64,000 nt of DNA from Desulfoluna limicola (GCF_021654575.1 NZ_AP024488.1:2232001-2296000); one strand, 5' to 3'; numbered from the stretch's first letter, positions 47,311 through 55,878 are shown. The notes: generated from the sequence alone by a model not told the origin. A program made the numbers and translations.

Positions 47311-48075
47311 TTAAAATTTCGATATATCGCTTTTTTGATATTGGGCTTTTATCTGGTTCTTCTTAATCGCTTTTTCTTGTTCACCAATTCTTTGAATTTT
47401 TGTGTCTTTGTAAAGCAATACACCCCCAGATGCACTAAAGCTTGACTCTATATTAATATGTGGTTTTGGAGACCAATGATATGTTTTGCCAAATACTTCA
47501 GTGGATAGTTTCTTGGGTCCCCCATATTTTTTCATGATGATGTTTTTAACTTCTTTTTCAAGCTCCAATTTGTCTTTAGAACCTGTATTATTCCAACGTA
47601 TGGATAGAGAGTGCAACAGCTTACTTTTAGGGGTAAGAAATAGTTCGACCTTACAATACTGTCCAAGAAGTTTTGTGTTGTAGTAGTACTTTGTAGCTGA
47701 ATTAGCGTATTTTCTACAGACTTTAGGATTAAAGTTTTTGTTTGTTGAGATTAGCCCATCCCTGTGAAGAGGAATGTTGTTATTTCTCGCAATCGTGAGA
47801 ATTTCATAGATATCAATACCGGATTTCCAAATATCAAATTTGAAACCATTCTTTGTAAATTTCGTTGGATTCGATTTTTTAACATAGGCCACATCTTTCA
47901 AATCAAATGAAACAGAAACCCCATCTAAAAAACAGTACACTCTTCCATTTTTTGTCCAGGTTTTATTAGAAGTTATGGTTCGGCCGCTATTTAATCGAAT
48001 TGTATCAGCAATTGAGTAACTTGAGTTCAACGATGCAAATATGACACATATAAAGATTGATATTTTTAATTTCAT
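47311..48075 (-). CDS. Cassette 8: exported protein, unknown function
   Basis: This 254-residue protein starts at the ATG 48073-48075 with GATGAGAG upstream. A signal peptide (MKLKISIFICVIFASLNSSY) precedes a domain starting DTIRLNSGRTITSNKTWTKN and continuing FDLKDVAYVKKS, which looks like a small beta-rich unit followed by a mixed domain (YGGPKKLSTEVFGKTYHWSP). No family was identified with confidence. It is the gene of the eighth cassette, between the intron-split attC 7 (48113-48233 + 50246-50250) and attC 8. Confidence 0.8.
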   Translation of the reverse strand: MKLKISIFICVIFASLNSSYSIADTIRLNSGRTITSNKTWTKNGRVYCFLDGVSVSFDLKDVAYVKKSNPTKFTKNGFKFDIWKSGIDIYEILTIARNNNIPLHRDGLISTNKNFNPKVCRKYANSATKYYYNTKLLGQYCKVELFLTPKSKLLHSLSIRWNNTGSKDKLELEKEVKNIIMKKYGGPKKLSTEVFGKTYHWSPKPHINIESSFSASGGVLLYKDTKIQRIGEQEKAIKKNQIKAQYQKSDISKF

Positions 48076-48112
48076 TTTGCTCTCATCGTTTAATGGACTG
48101 TACCGCAATGAG

Positions 48113-48233
48113 CCTCAACGTAAAGCTAAGAGGCCGGCGGCGCATACCGAAAGCGGCCATGGGCCCGAAGCGGTTGATTAATTGAATCGTCTGGGAACGC
48201 ACTGCAGTAGCCGGTCCCTTTTGAGCGATTTGT
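48113..48233 (-). repeat. attC of cassette 7, larger part (split by group IIC intron)
   Basis: Core GTTGAGG at the 48113-48119 end; arms GGGACCGGC and GCCGGCC are complementary. The other five bases (ATCTA, 50246-50250) lie beyond the intron. Rejoined, the site is 126 bp with an ATCTAAC core that matches the GTTAGAT core opening cassette 7. Confidence 0.88.
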
Positions 48234-50245
48234 GTACGCCCGGCATGGGCGTGATCTTATGAGGTGACCCGCAAGTTTTATCGGGAAGTCCTCTGTACGT
48301 GAATCCTGCTGAGCTTACAACGGTTTAGCATAAGTACTAGCCTAAGACAAGGGCGGCACCGTGAGGTTCCGTCTGGAGGAGATGGAGCGAAGCGGAATCA
48401 CGAGCGGTAGCGAGAGTGACCGGAGGGAACGGTCACTCTACGGCAAATCTATGAGCCGACGAACAGAAACAGCATACAAGGCTAAGTCTCCGGATGAGTC
48501 AGCACAACATGACGAAGTCCCGGATTCGAGGAGATATGGTAAATGCTGCGGTTGTGTAGAGAAAGATCACGCAATTATACCCCTCAAGGGGGCACTGAAC
48601 TGAGTCCGGGGAGACCTGACCGACATGGCGGTTGCATAGGGCATCAGCGCCTGCCGTGGAAACACGACGGGTGATCGGTCAGGAGTCAGCAGAGGTCATA
48701 GTAGGTGTGAAATGACGTCCCTTTGTTCCAAGGGCGTTAATGAAACGAGCCGCGAGATACCCCGAGGTAATCGCTGGAGGTCTCACCCACTGAAGGACCG
48801 AACATGAAGGATGAGGAGGTGACATCATGAGCTTGCAGTACATAATGAATCCGAACGGAGGAATGTTATTGCAGCGCGTCATGGAGGGAATCCCCTCAGG
48901 AGACAACCTACTGGAACAGATCCTTTCTACCGAAAATGTGCACCATGCATGGAAACGGGTAAGGTCCAATAAAGGGGCATCCGGTATCGACAACATCAAG
49001 GTAACGGATTTCCCTGAAGTCTATCGGCCCAAATGGGAAGGGATCAAGAAATCGTTAATGGAAGGCACCTATATGCCATCACCTGTTCTGCGCGTGGAGA
49101 TTCCCAAGCCGGACGGCAGCAAGCGTCCTCTTGGGATACCAACAGTACTGGACAGGCTTATTCAACAATCTATCGCACAAGTTCTCTCAAGAATATTCGA
49201 TCCCGGTTTTTCCGAGCATAGCTATGGGTTCAGACCAGGCCGTTCCGGCCATCAGGCTGTCAGAGCGATGAAACGGAATATTCGGGATGGATACTACGTG
49301 GCAGTGGACATGGACCTCTCTAAGTTCTTTGACAAGGTGAAGCACGATACCCTTATGGCGCGCGTATCCCGGAAAATCAAAGACAAGCGAGTCCTGAAAC
49401 TTATCGGTAAATATTTACGAGCCGGAGTGGTCGTTGACGGTCGTCTTCAGTGCACCCGAGAGGGTGTACCTCAAGGTGGGCCTCTCTCTCCTTTGCTCGC
49501 AAATGTCATGCTGGATGACCTCGATAAAGAGCTGGAGAAACGAAATCACAGATTTGCGCGATACGCCGACGATTTCACCATTCTCGTTAAGAGCCAAAGG
49601 TCTGGGGAACGCGTGATGCAGAGCATCAAGCGGTATCTTGAACGCCGACTGAAGCTGACGGTGAATGAGAAGAAAAGTCAGGTAGATCGTGTAAACCGGT
49701 GCTCATTTCTTGGGTTTACTTTTATTCGAGGGAAAATCAGGTGGACCGAAAAAGCCTTTGCCAAGTTCAAGAGTGAATTGAAACGTTTGACAGGCCGAAG
49801 TTGGTTTGTCCCAATGGACTACAGGATGAAGAAACTCGGGGAATATATCCGAGGCTGGATCAACTACTACGGGATCTCGGAGTACTACCGCCCGATCCCG
49901 GGGCTCGATCAGTGGCTGAGGAGGCGCATCAGGATGTGCTACTGGAAGCAGTGGCCAAGGTGTCGCACCCGTGTTCGGAATCTTATCAGACTGGGATGTC
50001 CGTTGGACGACGCGATAGCGGTTGGAATGAGCCGGAAAGGACCGTGGCATCTGGCGAAAACATTTGCCACACAACGTGCTATGAGCAACGAATGACTTGA
50101 AAGGCAGGGCCTGATTTCTATTAAAGAGAAGTGGGTGAAGATCCATTACCCGGCTACGGCCCGGTAGTCTTTGTGAACCGCCCGGTGCGGACCCGCATGC
50201 CGGGTGGTGTGGGGGCTGGGGGAGAGAAACCCCCGGCTACCCGAT
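48234..50245 (+). mobile_element. Group IIC-attC intron (2012 bp)
   Basis: It begins GTACGCCCGGCATGGGCGTG (group IIC introns typically begin GTGCGCCC) and ends with a domain V/VI-like region (GAACCGCCCGGTGCGG, CGCATGCCGGGTGGTG, CCCCCGGCTACCCGAT). It encodes one RT/maturase. It is inserted within the R'' core of an attC, in the orientation opposite to the cassettes, which is the known habit of group IIC-attC introns targeting the attC bottom strand. Removal restores TTTGT+TAGAT. Confidence 0.88.
48827..50095 (+). CDS. Group IIC intron reverse transcriptase/maturase
   Basis: This 422-residue multifunctional protein would splice and copy its host intron. RT blocks are complete: VRSNKGASGIDNIKVTDFPE, PKPDGSKRPLGIPTVLDRLI, EHSYGFRPGRSGHQAV, VAVDMDLSKFFDKVKHDTL, TREGVPQGGPLSPLLANVML and the catalytic FARYADDFTIL. 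The X/maturase domain contains LGEYIRGWINYYGISEYYRP. There is no H-N-H endonuclease, as usual for class C introns, which insert into folded or single-stranded targets. The ATG at 48827 has a strong GAGGAGGTG ribosome-binding site. All catalytic motifs appear intact, so the intron could be active. Confidence 0.95.
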   Translation: MSLQYIMNPNGGMLLQRVMEGIPSGDNLLEQILSTENVHHAWKRVRSNKGASGIDNIKVTDFPEVYRPKWEGIKKSLMEGTYMPSPVLRVEIPKPDGSKRPLGIPTVLDRLIQQSIAQVLSRIFDPGFSEHSYGFRPGRSGHQAVRAMKRNIRDGYYVAVDMDLSKFFDKVKHDTLMARVSRKIKDKRVLKLIGKYLRAGVVVDGRLQCTREGVPQGGPLSPLLANVMLDDLDKELEKRNHRFARYADDFTILVKSQRSGERVMQSIKRYLERRLKLTVNEKKSQVDRVNRCSFLGFTFIRGKIRWTEKAFAKFKSELKRLTGRSWFVPMDYRMKKLGEYIRGWINYYGISEYYRPIPGLDQWLRRRIRMCYWKQWPRCRTRVRNLIRLGCPLDDAIAVGMSRKGPWHLAKTFATQRAMSNE

Positions 50246-50251
50246 TAGATT

Positions 50252-50830
50252 TTAGTCCCAAAGAAGTTTAGGTAATTTGATATTGAATTTATTACTTTCG
50301 TTTTCAAGGAAGTAGTTGATTTGATCATAATCGTTTCTGTTGCTCATTAGGGCCCACTTTGATTGGTATTTATCATATTGATTTTGAGTTATATATGGTT
50401 TAATCGCTCTCATTCTTTGGTTAAATGAAGTGTTCATTTGCAAGCCAGCAAAATTTAAGGACAATACAAATATAGCGCTGGTAAGTAAAAAGACTTTGTT
50501 AAGAAGGCGAAATGCGATGAATAGTTTTGACGGTTCATGGTTAGACGTATTGTCTCTGTTCTGCAATATTAAAGTAATCAGTGGGGCAACTATAAAAAAC
50601 AAAAGTATAAAACCAATAAACATAATAAATAAGGAGAAAGAATACTTTTCCCTTAATCCAAGCGCAGCCTCTTGATATAATTGATTAGAAAAACCAACAT
50701 AAAGCATGTCACCAATCCAAACAAAAAACATGGCAGCATAGTTCAATATTGGCTGTATAAAAATAATAACTACTATTGATGCAATTATACTTGCATAAAT
50801 ACTTTTTTTAACAGTTGGATCATTAAGCAT
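50252..50830 (-). CDS. Cassette 7: multi-spanning membrane protein, unknown function
   Basis: This 192-residue protein has about four hydrophobic segments (IYASIIASIVVIIFIQPILN, FSLFIMFIGFILLFFIVAPL, VFLLTSAIFVLSLNFAG) and a charged C-terminal tail. No family was recognised. It starts at the ATG 50828-50830, 16 bp inside the cassette boundary at attC 6; its stop codon lies just beyond the attC 7 core and 7 bp from the group IIC intron. The sequence is strongly AT-rich. Confidence 0.8.
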   Translation of the reverse strand: MLNDPTVKKSIYASIIASIVVIIFIQPILNYAAMFFVWIGDMLYVGFSNQLYQEAALGLREKYSFSLFIMFIGFILLFFIVAPLITLILQNRDNTSNHEPSKLFIAFRLLNKVFLLTSAIFVLSLNFAGLQMNTSFNQRMRAIKPYITQNQYDKYQSKWALMSNRNDYDQINYFLENESNKFNIKLPKLLWD

Positions 50831-50845
50831 TTTAACCTCGAATAA

Positions 50846-50905
50846 ATCTAACGCCGCTAATCAGCGGCGCGGCTTTTTGCGTCCGCTGAATTAGCCTTGT
50901 TAGGC
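50846..50905 (-). repeat. attC of cassette 6 (60 bp)
   Basis: Minus strand runs from GCCTAAC to GTTAGAT with complementary arms TTCAGCGGACGC and GCCGCTGATTAGCGGC. A short-type attC, differing from the cassette 2 attC at 55393-55452 only in the last core bases. Confidence 0.93.
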
Positions 50906-51316
50906 ATCTATCTCATCCGTTTTATATGCATTTGTAAAAATCAACAAAGTAAATATAAAGCCAAAATTGATGTTATTAATTTCGCCGATTGTGGATGTAA
51001 GCGCATGGTCTACAGTAGGTCCAGCAAAAGGAACTAATGCAACCAGCAAAAAGGCAACAACTATATATATTTGCTTAGCCCATGGCTTGTAAAGAAAAAG
51101 ACCTATCGAAGAAATTAAATAAACTACAAGTAATAAGATCACTGGAATAAAAATAAGATTTTCCGTAATCGTGAGTTCCTTATTTGCTTCCCACTTAAGA
51201 TAATCTTGCAATTGTGATGGGAGACTCGACTCTAAAATTTCTGAAACCACGACATATAAGATTGTTGTAAACCAATCAAAAATTATTGCCATTCTTAATA
51301 TTTTTTTTAAACTCAC
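50900..51316 (-). CDS. Cassette 6: small membrane protein (duplicate of cassette 2)
   Basis: This 138-residue protein has three to four hydrophobic spans (NLIFIPVILLLVVYLISSIG, QIYIVVAFLLVALVPFAG, FGFIFTLLIFTNAY). The start is a GTG at 51314-51316 with AGGAGAA upstream; the stop TAA overlaps the attC core. The nucleotide sequence is identical to cassette 2 (55447-55863). Function is unknown. Confidence 0.8.
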   Translation of the reverse strand: MSLKKILRMAIIFDWFTTILYVVVSEILESSLPSQLQDYLKWEANKELTITENLIFIPVILLLVVYLISSIGLFLYKPWAKQIYIVVAFLLVALVPFAGPTVDHALTSTIGEINNINFGFIFTLLIFTNAYKTDEIDA

Positions 51317-51331
51317 GAGTTCTCCTGAAAT

Positions 51332-51459
51332 GCCTAACGTAAAGCTAACGGGCCGAGCGGCGTATTGCGACAACGGCCTACAAGCGACAATGTTTGAATT
51401 GAGAAACCGCTGGAGGAGCGGGCAGCATAGCCCGGTCCGAGTTGAGCGATTTGTTCTGC
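51332..51459 (-). repeat. attC of cassette 5 (128 bp)
   Basis: Minus strand GCAGAAC...GTTAGGC with complementary arms CGGACCGGGC and GCTCGGCCCG. It is similar in length and arm sequence to attC 4, 7 and 8. Confidence 0.92.
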
Positions 51460-51466
51460 AAAAGAT

Positions 51467-51835
51467 TTAAATACTCATCATTGCCAAAAAATGATTTATA
51501 TTACTGATATTCAGTATAAAAAAAGAAACTCCAAACCCTATAGCAAAGTAAAATTTACCAGTCTTAAAATAGCAGACTGTTGAAATAACCGATAACACAG
51601 TACAGACAAATGTTAAAAAATTTCCGATTGCATTTGTCCATAAAGGTATTCCCGTATTTGGCATTATAGAGTGTAAGCTCGCAAAGACTCTAATCACAAG
51701 ACTGAGTGGGGAGAAGGCAATTGATGCAAAAATATATGTTAATGAATTATACTCACAAAAAATAGAACCAATGGCAGTACCAAAGATCAAACTGGTGATA
51801 AAAATTGCACCCCATATTAAGATTTTATTTGCCAT
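51467..51835 (-). CDS. Cassette 5: small membrane protein, unknown function
   Basis: This 122-residue protein has four hydrophobic segments (ILIWGAIFITSLIFGTAIGS, YIFASIAFSPLSLVIRVFAS, NFLTFVCTVLSVISTVCYF, FYFAIGFGVSFFILNI) and almost no soluble part. No family was recognised. The ATG lies 15 bp inside the cassette start. It is flanked by attC 4 and attC 5, one gene per cassette. Confidence 0.78.
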   Translation of the reverse strand: MANKILIWGAIFITSLIFGTAIGSIFCEYNSLTYIFASIAFSPLSLVIRVFASLHSIMPNTGIPLWTNAIGNFLTFVCTVLSVISTVCYFKTGKFYFAIGFGVSFFILNISNINHFLAMMSI

Positions 51836-51849
51836 AGTCTCTTTATATT

Positions 51850-51975
51850 GCAGAACGCCGTGCTAAGGGGCCGGCGGCGTTTAACGACACAGGCCGTTAC
51901 CCCATAAAGCTTGAATTATTGAATAATTTGAAAAAACCCTGCAGTAGCCGGTCCCACTTTAGTACATTGTTGGGC
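51850..51975 (-). repeat. attC of cassette 4 (126 bp)
   Basis: Minus strand GCCCAAC...GTTCTGC, with complementary arms AAAGTGGGACCGGC and GCCGGCCCCTTAG. It shares CTGCAGTAGCCGGTCCC (plus strand) with attC 7. Confidence 0.92.
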
Positions 51976-51979
51976 AGTA

Positions 51980-52306
51980 TTACCGTTCTTTACTTTCTTG
52001 GACAATCAAACCAACTACAGGGTCTAAAAGTAAAATTAGTCCGCAAAGTCCAAGTGTATAAGTAAATATGTAATTCTGCGCTTCAAATATAAAGAGTCTA
52101 CGTAGCGTTTCAAAAATAAAGGCAACGCCAATGAACCATTTGATGACTCGTAAAAACATAGAACTTTTGGCAACTGTGGCCGAGAAAAAAATAAAAAAAG
52201 TCAGTGAAAGAAAAACTGCAACAATTCCATGGAGATCTAAAAATAGAGAACCCCAGAAACCAATGAAGCAAGACAACGCAATAAATATAGTGTGTAATCG
52301 TTTCAT
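51980..52306 (-). CDS. Cassette 4: small membrane protein, unknown function
   Basis: This 108-residue protein starts at the ATG 52304-52306 just inside the cassette; the upstream extension translates the attC and is rejected. It has three to four hydrophobic segments (LHTIFIALSCFIGFWGSLFL, VAVFLSLTFFIFFSATV, YTLGLCGLILLLDPVVGLIV) and a short charged tail. No family was recognised. Confidence 0.78.
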   Translation of the reverse strand: MKRLHTIFIALSCFIGFWGSLFLDLHGIVAVFLSLTFFIFFSATVAKSSMFLRVIKWFIGVAFIFETLRRLFIFEAQNYIFTYTLGLCGLILLLDPVVGLIVQESKER

Positions 52307-52315
52307 TTTTTTTGA

Positions 52316-52421
52316 GCCCAACGTGTGGCTATGCCGACCCAAAAAGCTGATAGAGGCGGCGATTGAAGTTACGAAAGACGTGGCCAGCTTTTTGGGGTCG
52401 GCCATAAGCCAATTGTTATAC
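52316..52421 (-). repeat. attC of cassette 3 (OLD nuclease cassette, 106 bp)
   Basis: Minus strand GTATAAC...GTTGGGC with strongly complementary arms GGCCGACCCCAAAAAGCTGG and CAGCTTTTTGGGTCGGCA. The GTATAAC core matches GTTATAC, the core that opens cassette 3 at 55393-55399. Confidence 0.93.
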
Positions 52422-52472
52422 CTAAGCTTCAACGGTAATCATCCCATTTTTAGTGGGCCTCAAAAGTAGAGG

Positions 52473-53306
52473 TTATGCGGCCATTTTCATTTTTTGTATT
52501 GGGGTGATTCCGCCAATTCCCATGTTGGGACGTTCATTGTTATATGCCCAAAGCCATGTTGTGGCATAGTCCTGCACCTCCTCGATACTCTCAAAAAGGT
52601 GCTGACACAACCAATCGTATCGAACGGTACGGTTATAGCGTTCGATATACGCATTTTGCTGTGGCTGTCCTGGCTGGATATAGTTGATTCGTATATTTTG
52701 ATCTTCAGCCCACTCCTGAAGCTTGTTGCTGATATACTCCGGCCCGTTATCACAGCGAATGGCCGAGGGCTTGCCCCGCCACTCAATCACTTGCTCCAGG
52801 GCTCGGATTACACGTTCCGAGGGTAATGAAAAGTCGGCTTCAATGGTAAGCCCTTCACGGTTGAAATCGTCAATAACATTAAACAGACGAATACTTCGAC
52901 CATCTTGTAGCTGGTCGTGCATGAAGTCCATTGACCATACTTCGTTGATCTCTTTGGGCTGAATGAGTGGTGCTGGTTTTTCGCGGACAATCCGTTTTTT
53001 AGGCTTTATGCGTAGGTTCAGCTCCAATTCGCAGTATATGCGGTAGACCCGTTTATGGTTCCACTTGTAGCCTTTGACATTACGAAGGTACAAAAAGCAA
53101 AGTCCAAAGCCCCAGTTGCGACGATTGGTGGTCAGTCGTTCCAACCAGTCCGCTATTAACTCGTTTTCAGTGGACAACTTGGGTTGGTACCGATAGCAGG
53201 ACTGGCTGATACCAAAGGCCTCACAAGCCTGACGGATGTTCAGAACGCCATCTTGCACCGCGACCTTGGCCATCTCAAGACGACGAGATGGCCTTACCAC
53301 TTTTTT
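52473..53306 (-). CDS. IS3-family transposase OrfB (integrase domain)
   Basis: DDE-type catalytic part of the transposase, made as an OrfAB fusion by -1 frameshifting at the A7 run on the minus strand (53301-53307). It has the N-terminal helix-turn-helix ([20 protein letters not shown]) and the rve core with the three acidic residues in [25 protein letters not shown] and [17 protein letters not shown]. The open frame extends upstream to 53480 but has no ribosome-binding site there. All catalytic motifs look intact. Confidence 0.9.
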   Translation of the reverse strand, partial: KKVVRPSRRLEMAKVAVQDGVLNIRQACEAFGISQSCYRYQPKLSTENELIADWLERLTTNRRNWGFGLCFLYLRNVKGYKWNHKRVYRIYCELELNLRIKPKKRIVREKPAPLIQPKEINEVWSMDFMHDQLQDGRSIRLFNVIDDFNREGLTIEADFSLPSERVIRALEQVIEWRGKPSAIRCDNGPEYISNKLQEWAEDQNIRINYIQPGQPQQNAYIERYNRTVRYDWLCQHLFESIEEVQDYATTWLWAYNNERPNMGIGGITPIQKMKMAA

Positions 53307-53560
53307 TCCAGGGCCTCTTTGAGGACGTCTGCTTTCATCTGAGATTCTGCATACATCTTCTTTAGTCGCCGGTTGTCTTGTTCTAACTCTTTTAAGCGAG
53401 CCATCAGGGACGCATCCATTCCACCGTATTTGGCTCTCCATTTGTAAAAGGTAGCGCTGCTCATCCCATGCTCTCGACACAACTCGGGGACAGGGGTTCC
53501 ATTCTCGGCCTGTTTGAGGATACTCAGGATCTGGCTGTCACTGTAGCGCGATTTTTTCAT
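53294..53560 (-). CDS. IS3-family transposase OrfA
   Basis: This 88-residue DNA-binding protein has a helix-turn-helix ([40 protein letters not shown]) followed by a leucine-zipper-like helix ([20 protein letters not shown]). It ends just after the A7 slippery run, the usual arrangement for OrfA/OrfAB production. Confidence 0.92.
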   Translation of the reverse strand: MKKSRYSDSQILSILKQAENGTPVPELCREHGMSSATFYKWRAKYGGMDASLMARLKELEQDNRRLKKMYAESQMKADVLKEALEKKW

Positions 53561-53627
53561 GTAGAATCTCCTTGATATTCTTTTACGAGAAAATTCTACT
53601 TTTCAGAACCACTTTTTTTCGGGGGGA

Positions 53628-55367
53628 TTACCCAACCTCCTGATAACGTTCGATTACTATATTCTCTAAGTATTCTGGGGTAAATTCATTTTCTAACTTT
53701 ATATTATTCGCTATGCATTTTAAAAAATATACGATTGAAGCGTCTGATTCTAAGTTTAGTTCTTGTGCATATTCATAAGCTGACCATGGTTTTCCTTTAG
53801 TAGTGTCATGAGAATACCCATGTGCATCTTCGAAGTTCTGAACAGAAACAAACCTTTTACATAATTCTTTTTCTATGGAATTAGCCTCCAGAACTTTTGT
53901 CCAAATCGTATCATTAAGTGTCCATGAACTGTTCGCTTTGGGAGTACCATCTTTTTTTCTTTTAACAGTACCATCTTTCTCATATTGATATCGACAGTCA
54001 CTGTCATGAATTATATGGTGCTTAATACGAAAGTGAGTCAGTATATCCATAAAAAATGGCATGTTATTTTTTGTGCCTGTGTTTAGAACAAAAATATCTC
54101 GAGTGGGAAAATGTATATTTAATAACTCGCGTAAAACAATAGCTTCTGTATCACCCTCCACAAGTATTACCTCGTCTGCAAAAAATGTTTCGCATAAATG
54201 TGGGTTGAATCGATTGAGCATTAAAATTTTATTTCTATATTCTTCATTAGAAGCAAAAATATCTTCTCCAACTTGGTGGATTTCTGTTTTACCATCACCG
54301 AGTTTGATTATTCTTGCTAATGTTGTGTGGGGTTTTGAAAGGTCAATAAGTTGAGGATTGTGAGATACACAAAGCATTTGAAACTTGCTGTTTGTGCATA
54401 ATTGATAGAGTGTATCTTTCAGCAACCGTATGCGTTTAGGGTGTAAATATAATTCTGGCTCTTCAAAAAGAATAATATATTCTTTTGAGACATTTTCATC
54501 AGCAGTATTTGAAATATTATTTTCGGACAAACCCAAAAAGTTAAACATTGCTTGTCTAATAACACCATGACCATGTGAGTTAAACGAAGATTTATTATTT
54601 TCTGAGCTTTCTTCCTCACAGGTGCTTCTCTGAATTGCAACGTTAAATTCTTTCTCTAATGCCTTGGATATATCAATTTTATGACCAGGCTCAGGTGAAA
54701 TCGAAAGTTCTAATTCAGGGAACACTTGCTGAAAACTCATATTTGCATTTAACGCAATACCTTGTATCAATTCTCGGGATTCTATTTCACTTTGTAAAAT
54801 TTCTAATTTATCAATGGCTTCCTGATAAGCAATAGCACTGTCTTCAGATAGTGATTTAAGTACTTTTTTCTTAAGGACATCTGTAACCCATTTCTCAAGA
54901 TCATTTGGGGTTGGCATAGCGGGTATAGAAATAGGCGTTGGGGCTGCTTTTGTTAAGTATGTTTCTAAACCACCAAATCCATCTTTCGTATATTCACCCA
55001 TTTCAGGTGAAAAAGTTTCTTTTTGTCCTTCAGTATCCGGTTGATTCCAAATTTTTCTAAATCTGATTGTATTATCTTCTAATACCCATTTGTCGAATCC
55101 CTTTTTTTGAAAATTCTTATCATCACCTGCCTCTTTATCAAAAACAGCTTCCATAATTATTGGGTTCCGAACATCATATTTATGAAAATCTGATAGTGAT
55201 GCTTTTTTCTTAGGTGCAACAAAATATTCATATGCTCTTAAAAATGAAGACTTCCCTAAATCATTTTGTCCGAATACAAATATTATATTAGCTCCATCAA
55301 ATTTAATTGTATTAGCGTTTCCGTTAATAGCTCTAAAGCTTTGAACTGTAAGTGATCGAAGTTTCAT
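53628..55367 (-). CDS. Cassette 3: OLD-family ATP-dependent nuclease (AAA ATPase + TOPRIM), 3' end altered by IS3
   Basis: This 579-residue protein has an ABC/SMC-type ATPase domain: Walker A FGQNDLGKSS at residues 32-41, signature-like region near HGVIRQAMFNFLGLS, Walker B YIILFEEPELYLHP and CVSHNPQLIDL. A C-terminal TOPRIM nuclease domain follows (VILVEGDTEAIVLRELL with Glu about 404; HDSDCRYQYE with Asp about 455 and 457). Class 1 OLD proteins, including GajA of Gabija, cut phage DNA, so phage defence is the likeliest role. The stop codon is supplied by the IS3 end: the protein now ends EVG, whereas the pre-insertion sequence reads EVEA-stop, so activity is probably kept. No GajB-like helicase is adjacent. 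One gene per cassette; very AT-rich. Confidence 0.9.
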   Translation of the reverse strand: MKLRSLTVQSFRAINGNANTIKFDGANIIFVFGQNDLGKSSFLRAYEYFVAPKKKASLSDFHKYDVRNPIIMEAVFDKEAGDDKNFQKKGFDKWVLEDNTIRFRKIWNQPDTEGQKETFSPEMGEYTKDGFGGLETYLTKAAPTPISIPAMPTPNDLEKWVTDVLKKKVLKSLSEDSAIAYQEAIDKLEILQSEIESRELIQGIALNANMSFQQVFPELELSISPEPGHKIDISKALEKEFNVAIQRSTCEEESSENNKSSFNSHGHGVIRQAMFNFLGLSENNISNTADENVSKEYIILFEEPELYLHPKRIRLLKDTLYQLCTNSKFQMLCVSHNPQLIDLSKPHTTLARIIKLGDGKTEIHQVGEDIFASNEEYRNKILMLNRFNPHLCETFFADEVILVEGDTEAIVLRELLNIHFPTRDIFVLNTGTKNNMPFFMDILTHFRIKHHIIHDSDCRYQYEKDGTVKRKKDGTPKANSSWTLNDTIWTKVLEANSIEKELCKRFVSVQNFEDAHGYSHDTTKGKPWSAYEYAQELNLESDASIVYFLKCIANNIKLENEFTPEYLENIVIERYQEVG

Positions 55368-55392
55368 AAGTAATCCTATGCCGTTAAAAAAG

Positions 55393-55452
55393 GTATAACG
55401 CCGCTAATCAGCGGCGCGGCTTTTTGCGTCCGCTGAATTAGCCTTGTTAGGC
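55393..55452 (-). repeat. attC of cassette 2 (60 bp)
   Basis: Minus strand GCCTAAC...GTTATAC. Identical to attC 6 except for the three outer core bases that belong to the neighbouring cassette, as expected from integrase-mediated joining. Confidence 0.93.
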
Positions 55453-55863
55453 ATCTATCTCATCCGTTTTATATGCATTTGTAAAAATCAACAAAGTAAA
55501 TATAAAGCCAAAATTGATGTTATTAATTTCGCCGATTGTGGATGTAAGCGCATGGTCTACAGTAGGTCCAGCAAAAGGAACTAATGCAACCAGCAAAAAG
55601 GCAACAACTATATATATTTGCTTAGCCCATGGCTTGTAAAGAAAAAGACCTATCGAAGAAATTAAATAAACTACAAGTAATAAGATCACTGGAATAAAAA
55701 TAAGATTTTCCGTAATCGTGAGTTCCTTATTTGCTTCCCACTTAAGATAATCTTGCAATTGTGATGGGAGACTCGACTCTAAAATTTCTGAAACCACGAC
55801 ATATAAGATTGTTGTAAACCAATCAAAAATTATTGCCATTCTTAATATTTTTTTTAAACTCAC
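55447..55863 (-). CDS. Cassette 2: small membrane protein (identical to cassette 6)
   Basis: Same 138-residue membrane protein as 50900-51316, with no nucleotide difference found on reading. GTG start at 55861-55863 with AGGAGAA. The longer in-frame extension upstream translates attC 1 and is rejected. Confidence 0.8.
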   Translation of the reverse strand: MSLKKILRMAIIFDWFTTILYVVVSEILESSLPSQLQDYLKWEANKELTITENLIFIPVILLLVVYLISSIGLFLYKPWAKQIYIVVAFLLVALVPFAGPTVDHALTSTIGEINNINFGFIFTLLIFTNAYKTDEIDA

Positions 55864-55878
55864 GAGTTCTCCTGAAAT

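Larger units (their letters stand above)
52434..53632 (-). mobile_element. IS3-family insertion sequence (1199 bp)
   Basis: The ends share GGTAATC as inverted repeats plus similar inner blocks (AGTGG, AAAAGTAGA). The element is flanked by a 4-bp direct duplication CAAC (52430-52433 and 53633-53636). It carries orfA and orfB overlapping at an A7 slippery run. It is inserted three codons from the end of the OLD nuclease gene, leaving the cassette's attC intact downstream. Confidence 0.9.

Noticed and set aside
48827-50095. Reverse transcriptase considered as a retron or diversity-generating element
   Set aside because: It has a maturase domain and lies inside a structure with group IIC intron ends and domain V-like sequence; no msr/msd or template/variable repeat pair was seen.
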